Positions 14,204 through 21,582 of a stretch of DNA of 22,689 nucleotides are shown here, piece by piece. A model generated the notes under the pieces. The model made no database searches, was not told the origin of the DNA, and worked only from the letters and a program-made list of their open reading frames with translations. Each line of letters opens with the position of its first letter. Position 1 is the first letter of the stretch. The stretch comes from CAMYLR01 sp039590215 (GTDB lineage: Bacteria > Gemmatimonadota > Gemmatimonadetes > JACCXV01 > JAHWKZ01), in contig JBDHFX010000035.1 of NCBI GenBank assembly GCA_039590215.1, forward strand, positions 1-22,689. Direction: 5' to 3'. The translations under genes were made by a program, and so were the position numbers.

Positions 14204-15300
14204 GTTCGCGCTCGGCAACGGTGACGTTGGACGACGTCGAGACCTGGCGCCAGCGTGAAGCGATGATCGATGACGAGGGAATGCGAGGTCACATCGCCGG
14301 TTTTCCAGATCAGGTCACGGCCGGAGCCGATAGCGCATCGTCGTTCGTTAAGCTTCTCGATGTTCCCGCCCGTGGACCAACCGCAATCGCGATCGCTGGT
14401 ATGGGTGGCTCGGCGATCGGTGGTGACCTGGTCGCCGCCTACACCGGCGACCGGCGTGTCTTACCGCTGCACGTGATCCGGGGCTACGAACTGCCGGCAT
14501 GGCTCGATCAGAACACTGCGCTGATCGTGTCGTCATACTCGGGAAACACCGACGAGACCCTCGCGTGCTACGAGGCCGCCCAGAAGCGTGCGCTATCGGT
14601 TGTCGCGATCACGACCGGTGGTCAAGTGGCACAGATGGCGCATGAAGCCGGTGATCCGTTGCTCGAGATGCCAACCGGATTTCCACCGCGGGCGGCGCTC
14701 GGTCACTCATTGTCGGCGATAGCGTTGGTCGTGGCCCGGTTGGATCCGGGTTTGGACGCCGAAGCCGAGACCGATGGACTACATCGCGCTGCCGAGCGGC
14801 TCCGACCGCTGGCGGAACGATGGTTAGGGTGGTCGGACGACAACGCAGCGCTGGACGTAGCCGCTTCGATGGCTAATCGACTGCCAGTTGTCTATGGCGG
14901 TCATCCCACGTCGATCTCTGCCGCCGCACGATGGAAGGCGCAACTCAATGAGAATGGCAAGATGCCCGCCTATTCAGGTCAACTACCGGAGCATAATCAC
15001 AACGAGATTGTGGGGTTCGAAGGCGACAACCCGGTGCTGAGCCAGATGGTGTTAGTCCACTTGGAGACTTCATGGGACCATCACCAGGTCCGCCGACGGT
15101 TTGATTTCGTGCACGACTACTGCCGCGATCGGGTGGCCCGCCAGCACCGAATCAGAGCCACCAGCGACGTGCCATTGGAGGGTATGCTCGAGTTGTGTTA
15201 CTTGGGAGATTGCACTAGTTTTATTGTTTCCATTATCAACGGGTGGAACCCCACGCCCGTCGCTTCGATCGACGCCCTAAAGAACGAACTCAAAGGCTGA
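14200..15300 (+). CDS. Bifunctional phosphoglucose/phosphomannose isomerase
   Basis: This enzyme interconverts glucose-6-P, fructose-6-P and mannose-6-P. It has the SIS-domain signatures AGMGGSAIGGDLV and VSSYSGNTDETL, and the segments GHPTSISAAARWKAQLNENGK (20 or fewer key residues: catalytic Glu in NENGK) and LPEHNHNEIVGFE (catalytic His) that mark the bifunctional PGI/PMI family known from archaea and several bacterial phyla. The length of 366 residues is slightly above the family norm. It starts with TTG overlapping the ptsI stop, so it is coupled to the PTS genes. The neighbourhood suggests that the sugar phosphate released by the PTS may be glucose-, mannose- or fructose-related; this is inference. 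Confidence 0.88.
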   Translation: MSSRSATVTLDDVETWRQREAMIDDEGMRGHIAGFPDQVTAGADSASSFVKLLDVPARGPTAIAIAGMGGSAIGGDLVAAYTGDRRVLPLHVIRGYELPAWLDQNTALIVSSYSGNTDETLACYEAAQKRALSVVAITTGGQVAQMAHEAGDPLLEMPTGFPPRAALGHSLSAIALVVARLDPGLDAEAETDGLHRAAERLRPLAERWLGWSDDNAALDVAASMANRLPVVYGGHPTSISAAARWKAQLNENGKMPAYSGQLPEHNHNEIVGFEGDNPVLSQMVLVHLETSWDHHQVRRRFDFVHDYCRDRVARQHRIRATSDVPLEGMLELCYLGDCTSFIVSIINGWNPTPVASIDALKNELKG

Positions 15301-15308
15301 ACAAATAA

Positions 15309-16295
15309 GTGAAGATCATCATTCCGGCGGCCGGACAAGGCACCCGGCTGCGCCCTCACACACATACGGTTCCAAAAGTGATGCTGCCGGTCGCAGGCCG
15401 CCCGATCATTGGCCATATCCTGGCCGATCTAGCACCACTGGAGCCGTCCGAGATCCGGCTGGTGGTCGGGTATCGAGGCGACTCGATCGAGGCCTACGTG
15501 CACGAGGCGTTTCCGGACCTACCGGTCGAGATCATCTGGCAACACGATCAACTGGGTCTTGGGCACGCGGTGTTGACCGCGCTCGAGGTTAAGGAACACG
15601 AACCAACGCTGGTTGTGCTCGGCGACACGGTTTTCGATGTCGATTACGCGGAGATAGTGTCGTCGCCGGACCACGCCCTGGGTGTGCGACCGGTTCCGGA
15701 TCCGGAACGATTCGGGATCGTGGAGCTCGACGCCGCCGGTGAGAGCGTCGTCAAACTGGTCGAGAAACCGACCGAGCCCAAGGGGAACCTGGCGTTGGCC
15801 GGACTGTACTTTGTCCGCGACGGAGAGTTGTTACGAGCAGCATTGGCTAGCCTGGTCGACGAGGGTGGCACCACCCGCGGTGAGTATCAGCTCACCGATG
15901 CGTTGCAACGACTGATCGATGCAGGTGAGAAGTTCGTTCCGTACAGCATCAAGGGCTGGTTCGATTGCGGGAAACCCGAAACGCTGCTGGCTACGAATCG
16001 CGAGTTGCTCGATCGGCAGTCGCCGCAAGTCGACGTATCAAGTGACGACACGACGTTCATCAGGCCGGTGTTTGTTGATGCAGATTGTGTTATCAAGAAC
16101 TCGATCATCGGGCCATACGTCTCGCTATCCAAGGGTGTCACCGTGTGCGACTCCGTGATTCGCGACTCGATCATCGGTGAACACGCCACGGTGAGCGGTT
16201 TTGTGCTCGAAGGTTCGATCGTCGGACCCGGCGCGCGCGTGGAAGCGGCGCCACTGGCTCTCAATTTGGGAGAAGGATCGGAGTTGATATGCTGA
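15309..16295 (+). CDS. Sugar-1-phosphate nucleotidyltransferase with left-handed beta-helix domain
   Basis: The protein activates a sugar-1-phosphate with a nucleoside triphosphate. The N-terminal Rossmann-like domain shows IPAAGQGTRLRPHT and PKVMLPVAGRPIIGHIL, the substrate loop GLGHAVLTAL, VLGDTVFD, FGIVELD, VEKPTEPKGNLALAGLYF and KGWFDCGKPETLLATN. From about residue 240 a short hexapeptide-repeat (left-handed beta-helix) segment follows (IIGPYVSLSKGV, SIIGEHATVSG). This architecture occurs in glucose-1-P thymidylyltransferases (long RmlA type), and in related uridylyl- and guanylyltransferases, so the nucleotide and sugar are not settled. The GTG start is eight bases after the isomerase gene. 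It likely links isomerase products to envelope polysaccharide synthesis. Confidence 0.87.
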   Translation: MKIIIPAAGQGTRLRPHTHTVPKVMLPVAGRPIIGHILADLAPLEPSEIRLVVGYRGDSIEAYVHEAFPDLPVEIIWQHDQLGLGHAVLTALEVKEHEPTLVVLGDTVFDVDYAEIVSSPDHALGVRPVPDPERFGIVELDAAGESVVKLVEKPTEPKGNLALAGLYFVRDGELLRAALASLVDEGGTTRGEYQLTDALQRLIDAGEKFVPYSIKGWFDCGKPETLLATNRELLDRQSPQVDVSSDDTTFIRPVFVDADCVIKNSIIGPYVSLSKGVTVCDSVIRDSIIGEHATVSGFVLEGSIVGPGARVEAAPLALNLGEGSELIC

Positions 16296-17494
16296 AAACG
16301 AAGGAACAAGAGGTGGCGGTTTCGCCGCATCGCGTGAGGACCGATCGGTTCCTGTTTACGTCGGAATCGGTAACCGAGGGTCACCCGGACAAGATCGCCG
16401 ACCAGATCTCGGATGGGGTCTTGGATGCGGCGCTGGCCGGCGATCGGTTAAGTCGGGTCGCGTGCGAGACATTGATTACCACCGGTTTGATCGTGGTGGC
16501 GGGAGAGATCACCACCAAGGCGTACATCCCGGTCGCCCAGGTCGCCCGCGAGACGGTTCGTCAGATCGGCTACACCGACGCGCGGATGGGATTCGACGCG
16601 AATACCTGCGGTGTGATGGCAACGATTGACCAGCAATCGCCGGACATCAGCATGGGGGTCGATCGTGAAGGAGCCGGCGATCAGGGGATGATGTTTGGCT
16701 ACGCGACCGACGAAACGTCGGAGTTGATGCCATTGCCGATTGCGTTGGCGCACGCGCTCACGCATCGTCTGGCTGAGAAGCGAAAGGACGGGACGTTGCC
16801 CTGGGTGCGGCCCGATGGAAAGAGCCAGGTGACGGTTGAGTACGACGAAGGTCGAGCGCGAGAGATCCGAACGGTGGTCGTGTCGACGCAGACCGGTGAC
16901 GAAGACGAGGTTTCACCTGATGAGATCCAGGCTGGGATCCGCAAAGAGGTGATCGAGCCAATACTACCGAACGGGATGTACGACGAGGACGAACTCACCG
17001 TTCACGTCAACCCGACCGGACGGTTCGTCATCGGCGGGCCGATGGGCGACGCTGGCGTGACCGGTCGGAAGATCATCGTGGATACGTACGGTGGTATTGG
17101 CCGTCACGGTGGAGGTGCGTTTAGTGGGAAGGACCCGACCAAGGTCGATCGGTCTGCGACCTATGCCGCTCGGTGGGTGGCCAAGAACATCGTGGCGGCT
17201 GGCTTGGCGCAACGATGCGAGGTCCAGCTCGCGTACGCGATCGGTGTGGCCGAGCCGGTCAGCGTCATGATCGACACGTTTGGCACCGGCGTAGTCGCCG
17301 ACGCCGTGCTGGAAGAGAAGACGCTCGAGGTGTGGGACCTGCGTCCGCTGGCCATCATCAAGGCGCTCGACCTTCGGCGGCCGATCTACCAGCCGACAGC
17401 CGCTTACGGGCATTTCGGCCGCGAACCTAAGAACGGCTTGTTTACGTGGGAGCTTACAAACCGCGCCGAAGATTTGAAGGCGGCGGTTTTATAA
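16289..17494 (+). CDS. metK: S-adenosylmethionine synthetase
   Basis: MetK makes S-adenosylmethionine from methionine and ATP. Landmarks are FTSESVTEGHPDKIADQISD, GYTDARMGFD, the signature GAGDQGMMFGYA, HVNPTGRFVIGGPMGDAG, GGGAFSGKDPTKVDRSA and RPIYQPTAAYGHFGR. The length is 401 residues. The ATG at 16289 overlaps the preceding stop by seven bases; a GTG at 16313 with AAGGA seven bases upstream is a good alternative that would shorten the N-terminus by eight residues. No SAM-sensing riboswitch is seen in front. It is followed 24 nt later by ahcY, the enzyme that clears the product of SAM-dependent methylation. Confidence 0.97.
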   Translation: MLKTKEQEVAVSPHRVRTDRFLFTSESVTEGHPDKIADQISDGVLDAALAGDRLSRVACETLITTGLIVVAGEITTKAYIPVAQVARETVRQIGYTDARMGFDANTCGVMATIDQQSPDISMGVDREGAGDQGMMFGYATDETSELMPLPIALAHALTHRLAEKRKDGTLPWVRPDGKSQVTVEYDEGRAREIRTVVVSTQTGDEDEVSPDEIQAGIRKEVIEPILPNGMYDEDELTVHVNPTGRFVIGGPMGDAGVTGRKIIVDTYGGIGRHGGGAFSGKDPTKVDRSATYAARWVAKNIVAAGLAQRCEVQLAYAIGVAEPVSVMIDTFGTGVVADAVLEEKTLEVWDLRPLAIIKALDLRRPIYQPTAAYGHFGREPKNGLFTWELTNRAEDLKAAVL

Positions 17495-17518
17495 CATCAT
17501 TGAAGGGGAGACGATTCG

Positions 17519-18874
17519 ATGTCGAAGACCGAGGGAAGGATGAGTGTTGCGGACGTGCCGTGTGATATTCACGATCCGGAGCTGGCCTCAAAAGGGGCCT
17601 TGCGCACGGAGTGGGCGGGGCGGCACATGCCGGTCCTGCGCCTGATCGGTGATCGGTTCGAGAAAGAGCGCCCGCTTGATGGGGTGCGCATCTCGGCTTG
17701 TCTGCACGTAACTACCGAAACCGCCAATCTGATGCTCGCGCTCCAGCGCGGCGGCGCGGACGTCTGTCTGTGCGCCTCTAATCCATTGTCGACGCAAGAC
17801 GACGTGGCCGCGTATCTGGTGAGCTGCGGGATTCAGGTCCACGCCATCAAGGGTGAGGACCACGACACGTACTATCGCCATATCCTGTCCGCCCTCGAGC
17901 ACCAACCGCAGATCACGATGGATGACGGAGCGGATCTGGTGAGCGCCATTCACTTCATGGGGCTGGAGCGGTACGACGATCTGCACCCAGTGATCCGCGA
18001 TTGGGCGACAGGGCTCGATTCGGCCGAGCGCAAAGCGCTCGTCGACGGTGTGACCGCGTCGACCGAGGAAACCACGACTGGAGTCATCCGCCTGAAGGCG
18101 ATGGAGAACTCGGGCGTACTGTTGTTCCCGGTGATCGCCGTGAACGACTCCAAGACGAAGCACCTTTTTGATAACCGCTACGGGACCGGGCAATCGACGA
18201 TTGATGGCATCCTGCGAGCGACCAACATCTTGCTCGCCGGGTCGACCGTCGTCGTTGCCGGCTACGGTTGGTGTGGCAAGGGCGTTGCCCTCCGCGCACA
18301 AGGTCAAGGTGCGAACGTGATCGTAACCGAGATCGATCCGCTGCGTGGGCTAGAGGCGGTGATGGACGGTTTTCGCGTGATGCCGATGTCGGAAGCAGCC
18401 GCTGTCGGGGATGTCTTCATAACTGTGACCGGCGACACCCATGTCATCCGCGGCGAGCACTTCAAGGCGATGAGGGACGGAGCGGTGATCGCCAACAGCG
18501 GGCACTTCAATGTTGAGATCGACCTCGACGCGCTGACCGAGATAGCGGACAAAACCCGCGAGATCCGCGATTACGTGGTCGAGTACTCGCTCGGTAACCG
18601 CAAGGTGTTCGTGCTCGGCGAAGGCCGACTGATAAACCTGGCGGCAGCCGAGGGACACCCGGCGAGCGTGATGGACATGTCGTTCGCCAACCAGTCGCTG
18701 GCGGCGGAGCATGTCGTCAAGAACGCCAGTCAGCTTGAGAAGCGCGTCGAGCCGGTGCCGGCCGAGATCGATGCGGAGATCGCTCGACTCAAGCTTCAGG
18801 CGCTCGGCGTCGAGATCGACGTGCTGACCGCTGAGCAGCGGGAATACCTCGCTTCATGGGAGATTGGGACCTAG
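17519..18874 (+). CDS. ahcY: Adenosylhomocysteinase, archaeal/thermophile-like form
   Basis: The enzyme splits S-adenosylhomocysteine into adenosine and homocysteine, using bound NAD. Substrate-site segments are ACLHVTTETANLMLAL, CASNPLSTQDDVAAYL, MDDGADLVSAIH, STEETTTGVIRLKAME and VNDSKTKHLFDNRYGTGQST (Lys214, Asp218, Asn219 region); the NAD motif is VAGYGWCGKGVALRA (about 246-260). The C-terminus ends with LTAEQREYLASWEIGT and lacks the PDHYRY tail seen in mesophilic enzymes, as in archaeal and Thermotoga homologues. About 20 extra residues precede the usual start. The ATG follows a strong Shine-Dalgarno GAAGGGGAG at 17502-17510. Confidence 0.96.
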   Translation: MSKTEGRMSVADVPCDIHDPELASKGALRTEWAGRHMPVLRLIGDRFEKERPLDGVRISACLHVTTETANLMLALQRGGADVCLCASNPLSTQDDVAAYLVSCGIQVHAIKGEDHDTYYRHILSALEHQPQITMDDGADLVSAIHFMGLERYDDLHPVIRDWATGLDSAERKALVDGVTASTEETTTGVIRLKAMENSGVLLFPVIAVNDSKTKHLFDNRYGTGQSTIDGILRATNILLAGSTVVVAGYGWCGKGVALRAQGQGANVIVTEIDPLRGLEAVMDGFRVMPMSEAAAVGDVFITVTGDTHVIRGEHFKAMRDGAVIANSGHFNVEIDLDALTEIADKTREIRDYVVEYSLGNRKVFVLGEGRLINLAAAEGHPASVMDMSFANQSLAAEHVVKNASQLEKRVEPVPAEIDAEIARLKLQALGVEIDVLTAEQREYLASWEIGT

Positions 18875-18890
18875 GTGCCCCAGGTCACGC

Positions 18891-18915
18891 CCGCGGCCGG
18901 TTGTCCCGGCCGCGG
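18891..18915 (+). terminator. Strong GC hairpin after ahcY
   Basis: CCGCGGCCGG (18891-18900) and CCGGCCGCGG (18906-18915) form a perfect 10-bp all-GC stem with a 5-nt loop TTGTC, 17 nt after the ahcY stop. Only a weak T-containing segment (CATTTATGTT) follows, so classical intrinsic termination is not assured. It most likely separates the metK-ahcY transcript from the DUF151 gene, or stabilises its 3' end. Confidence 0.55.
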
Positions 18916-18957
18916 CATGGCATTTATGTTGCAGTTGAAGCGTCAGAAAGGGGCACC

Positions 18958-19458
18958 GTGGAGAACGAAGTCATCGAAGTCAGCGTAGCGAGCCTGGGGA
19001 TCGACTCCTCGACCCAGTCGCCGATCGTCATCCTCAAGGAAAAGGAGGGTGACCGGTACCTGCCGATCTGGATCGGACCCAGCGAGGCGAGCGCCATCGC
19101 CACGGAGTTGGCGGGGGTCAAATTCTCGCGCCCGCTCACTCACGATCTCATGAAGAATATCGTTCGTGCACTTCACGGCGAGCTCACTCAAGTCATCATC
19201 GGTGCGCTCAAGAACAACACCTACTATGCACAGGTTTTCGTTCAGAATGCCGAGGACGTGATTTCGATCGATGCCCGTCCGAGCGACTCGATCGCCCTGG
19301 CACTGAGACTGAACGCACCGATCTACGCCTCCGAGACGCTTCTCGACCACACCGCTGACGAGGTGGGTGAGGTCGATGAAGAGGCGTACGAACCGGAAGA
19401 TCTGAAGGAGTACCTCCGACGCATGAACCCGGAGGACTTCGGGCGCTTTTCGTTGTAG
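18958..19458 (+). CDS. Bifunctional nuclease (BFN/DUF151) family protein
   Basis: The protein belongs to the BFN (DUF151) family, small cytoplasmic proteins with reported DNase and RNase activity in some members and unclear cellular role. Family features are EVIEVSVASLGIDSSTQSPI, ILKEKEGDRYLPIWIGPSEA, SAIATELAGVKFSRPLTHDL and ISIDARPSDSIALALRLNAP. A C-terminal acidic region (EVGEVDEEAYEPEDLKEYL) follows the core. I choose the GTG at 18958, which has AAAGGGG at 18947-18953 in front and lets the protein begin at the family's N-terminus; the frame is open upstream but that part crosses the hairpin and the end of ahcY. The length is 166 residues. It stands alone between the methyl-cycle genes and the B12 operon. 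Confidence 0.85.
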   Translation: MENEVIEVSVASLGIDSSTQSPIVILKEKEGDRYLPIWIGPSEASAIATELAGVKFSRPLTHDLMKNIVRALHGELTQVIIGALKNNTYYAQVFVQNAEDVISIDARPSDSIALALRLNAPIYASETLLDHTADEVGEVDEEAYEPEDLKEYLRRMNPEDFGRFSL

Positions 19459-19483
19459 ACGTCGTTAGCGGTGAGGGTAGAAT
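19453..19483 (+). promoter_or_regulatory. Candidate promoter of the cobalamin operon
   Basis: TAGAAT at 19478-19483 is one base off the -10 consensus and lies just before the riboswitch. The -35 is weak: TTGTAG at 19453-19458 with a long 19-nt spacer, or GTAGAC at 19455-19460 with 17 nt. A start near 19490 would place the aptamer at the very 5' end of the transcript, as expected for a riboswitch. Confidence 0.4.
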
Positions 19484-19495
19484 GACGTAACGCAT

Positions 19496-19640
19496 TGATA
19501 GTTTCGAGGTGCCTGTCGCCGACGATGGTCGGCGACGGGAGAATAGGGAATGCGGTGCGAATCCGCAGCGGCCCCGCCACTGTGAACGGCCCGTCCGACC
19601 GGGACGGCCGAAGCCAGGAGACCTGCCTCGAGGCGTTCTC
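19496..19640 (+). ncRNA. Cobalamin riboswitch aptamer
   Basis: The region has the conserved order of a cobalamin (AdoCbl-type) aptamer: AGGTGCC (19507-19513), a 9-bp hairpin 19515-19523/19528-19536 with a GATG loop, GGGAA (19546-19550), GTGCGAATCCGC, then GCGGCCCCGCCACTGTGAA (19568-19586), a hairpin at about 19587-19610, and the B12 box AAGCCAGGAGACCTGCC (19611-19627). TCGAG (19504-19508) and CTCGA (19627-19631) can close the outer P1 stem. It precedes btuF-btuC-btuD-like genes, the classic target. Outer limits are approximate. Binding of the cofactor is expected to switch the operon off through the terminator that follows. Confidence 0.95.
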
Positions 19641-19700
19641 TCCGTCAGTATCCTTCGCGGGAGGGGTGCGGCGAGAGGTCGGCTGGCCCGGTCCTCCACC

Positions 19701-19732
19701 GCCTGTCCGCTCCCGCGGGCAGGCTTTTTTTT
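19701..19732 (+). terminator. Intrinsic terminator, riboswitch expression platform
   Basis: GCCTGTCCGC (19701-19710) pairs with GCGGGCAGGC (19715-19724) as a 10-bp stem (one G-T pair) with a TCCC loop, followed by eight T (19725-19732). It ends 18 nt before the btuF start, so ligand-dependent termination would stop transcription before the operon. An upstream strand CGCGGGAG (19656-19663) can pair with CTCCCGCG (19710-19717), which would break this stem and act as an antiterminator. Confidence 0.92.
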
Positions 19733-19750
19733 GGATCTTGTCAGGGTGGG

Positions 19751-20641
19751 GTGTTGACCACAAGCCGACTCCTATCGACTGTTGCCGCAGCGACGCTGTT
19801 GCTGACAAGCTGCAACCGGCCACAGCGACCTCAGGCCGAGCAGAGTGACGCTGCGCCGCTGGCTCGCGCTCAGCGCGTGGTATCGCTTGTTCCGAGCATG
19901 ACGGATGCGATTGTGGCGCTGGACGCGACCGATCGTCTGGTCGGTCGGACGCGCTACGATACCGCCCCCGAGGTCGCCGACTTGCCAAGCGTGGGCGGAG
20001 GGCTCGACCCGAGCCTGGAAGCGCTGATCGCGCTGGAGCCTGACTTGGTGATCGGCTGGGAGTCCGCCGAGTACCGGGGGCTACGCTCGCGACTCGAAGC
20101 CGGCGGCATCGGGTTCCACGCGACGTCGATCGAGGATACGACCGACGTCTTTCGGTCCTTGGACGAGCTCGGGACGTTGCTCGATCTGTCCGACCAAGCC
20201 GCGAGGTTGTCGGCGGCGGTCCGTGAGTCGTTGGCGGTCGTTTCGGCGGCCGGCCTCAGACACCCCAAACCCACAGTCTTCTACGCCCTGCTCGGAGACC
20301 CTCCGAGAACAGCGGGTCGGCGGACGTTTGTCGGCCAACTGATTGAGGTCGCTGGCGGTATCCCCGCGTTTGCCGAGATGTACGATGGCTGGCCCGAGGT
20401 TTCGCTCGAAGCAGTGCTGGCCGCTCAACCGGACGTGATCGTCGTCCCGGCCGACGATTCTGCGACCGACGTCACCGCCGCGTTTACCAAGGAACCGGGT
20501 TGGCGTGATCTCAGGGCCGTTCGCGAGGGACGGATTGTGGTGATTCCAATGCACTTATTGAACCGCCCTGGCCCCTACCTAGGAGGCGTTGCGAGAACCC
20601 TCCACGAGGCACTGGTCGATGTTTGGGGGGCGGCGCAATGA
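19751..20641 (+). CDS. btuF: Cobalamin ABC transporter substrate-binding lipoprotein (BtuF-like)
   Basis: This periplasmic binding protein would capture cobalamin and deliver it to BtuCD. A signal segment (LLSTVAAATLLL) ends in the lipobox LTSC (Cys21), so it is a lipoprotein rather than the soluble form found in E. coli. The class III binding fold is shown by RVVSLVPSMTDAIVALDATD, GRTRYDTAPEVADLPSVGGG, LIALEPDLVIGW, VFRSLDELGTLL, TVFYALLGDPPRTAGRRTF and AAQPDVIVVPA. The length is 296 residues. The start is GTG at 19751, with TTG at 19754 as an alternative. Substrate is inferred from the riboswitch directly upstream; by fold alone a siderophore or haem binder would be possible. Confidence 0.88.
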   Translation: MLTTSRLLSTVAAATLLLTSCNRPQRPQAEQSDAAPLARAQRVVSLVPSMTDAIVALDATDRLVGRTRYDTAPEVADLPSVGGGLDPSLEALIALEPDLVIGWESAEYRGLRSRLEAGGIGFHATSIEDTTDVFRSLDELGTLLDLSDQAARLSAAVRESLAVVSAAGLRHPKPTVFYALLGDPPRTAGRRTFVGQLIEVAGGIPAFAEMYDGWPEVSLEAVLAAQPDVIVVPADDSATDVTAAFTKEPGWRDLRAVREGRIVVIPMHLLNRPGPYLGGVARTLHEALVDVWGAAQ

Positions 20642-21582
20642 GCCGTGGTGCGGTGTTGGCCGGTTTGGTGCTGGCCGTAGTGGCGGCGATCGCCATCAGC
20701 CTTCGCTTTGGCGCGGTTGGGCTCGGGTGGAGTGGCGTGTGGGAAGGGCTCTCGGGCAATGGCGACCCGATCGCGGTCGCGATCACTCGCGACCTGCGAC
20801 TCCCTCGGGCGGTGCTGGCCGCGCTCGTCGGCGGTGCTTTGGGTCTGGCCGGGGCCACGTTCCAGGCACTCCTCAGAAACCCGCTCGCCGATCCGTACGT
20901 GCTTGGCGTCTCGGGTGGGGCGGCGGTGGGTGCGGTGTTGGCTATCGGCGCGGGTTGGGCTGGAGTGGCCGGCTGGTCCGTGCCGGTTTCAGCGTTCGCC
21001 GGCGCCGCGTTGGCGATCGCGCTGGTGCTCAGGATCGCGACCAACGTCGAACGACGACTCGATGTCCGGGTGCTGCTCCTGTCAGGCGTGGTTGCCGGCA
21101 CGTTCTTCAACGCTTGCATCATGATGGGCGGTCTCGGCGGTGCCAGCTGGCGGTCGGTGTGGATGCTGGCGCTCGCGCTCAGCGGCGCATCGGTCGTGCT
21201 GCTCGGGCTGGCGCGATCGTTCGACCTGATTGCACACGGCGAGGAGACAGCCGGATTTCTTGGTGTTCCGGTTCAACGGGTCCGTTTGCTGGCCTACCTG
21301 ACCGCCTCGTTGCTGACCGCCGGTGCGGTCGTTGCCGCCGGCGGTATTGGGTTCGTTGGTTTGTTCGTGCCCCACACCGTGCGCCTCGTGTGGGGTGGTG
21401 GACACCGCTTCCTGTTGCCCGCGACCCTGCTCGTGGGGGCGGCGTTTCTACCGCTGGCCGATACCGTGGCCCGCGTGATCACCGCACCGGCGGAGCTGCC
21501 GTTGGGTGTTATCACTGCGTTCGTTGGGGTGCCGTTTTTTGTCCTCGTCCTGCGCCGCCAGACACGCCGGGCGCCGGCATGA
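20638..21582 (+). CDS. btuC: Cobalamin ABC transporter permease (BtuC-like), internal deletion
   Basis: This is a FecCD/BtuC-family inner-membrane permease that would pass cobalamin inward with BtuD. Family landmarks are DLRLPRAVLAALVGGALGLAG, QALLRNPLADPYVLGVSGGA, GGLGGASWRSVWML, EETAGFLGVPVQRVRLL, GGIGFVGLFVPHTVRLVWG, HRFLLPATLLVGAAFLPLAD and APAELPLGVITAFVGVPFF. Compared with E. coli BtuC, GVVAGTFFNACI joins directly to MMGGLGG; about 18 residues (BtuC 161-178, the outer end of TM5 and the following short helix) are missing in frame around 21120. The protein is 314 residues. The ATG at 20638 overlaps the btuF stop (ATGA); five in-frame residues upstream are ignored. Confidence 0.88.
   Translation: MSRGAVLAGLVLAVVAAIAISLRFGAVGLGWSGVWEGLSGNGDPIAVAITRDLRLPRAVLAALVGGALGLAGATFQALLRNPLADPYVLGVSGGAAVGAVLAIGAGWAGVAGWSVPVSAFAGAALAIALVLRIATNVERRLDVRVLLLSGVVAGTFFNACIMMGGLGGASWRSVWMLALALSGASVVLLGLARSFDLIAHGEETAGFLGVPVQRVRLLAYLTASLLTAGAVVAAGGIGFVGLFVPHTVRLVWGGGHRFLLPATLLVGAAFLPLADTVARVITAPAELPLGVITAFVGVPFFVLVLRRQTRRAPA

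Noticed and set aside
16240..16312. SAM-responsive riboswitch in front of metK
   Set aside because: metK overlaps the previous coding sequence and there is no leader or conserved SAM aptamer core.
20589..21578. Long open frame upstream of and fused to the BtuD-like ATPase
   Set aside because: It overlaps the well-supported btuC gene in another frame, is Arg/Gly/Trp-rich and has no family features. The ATPase starts at the coupled ATG at 21579.
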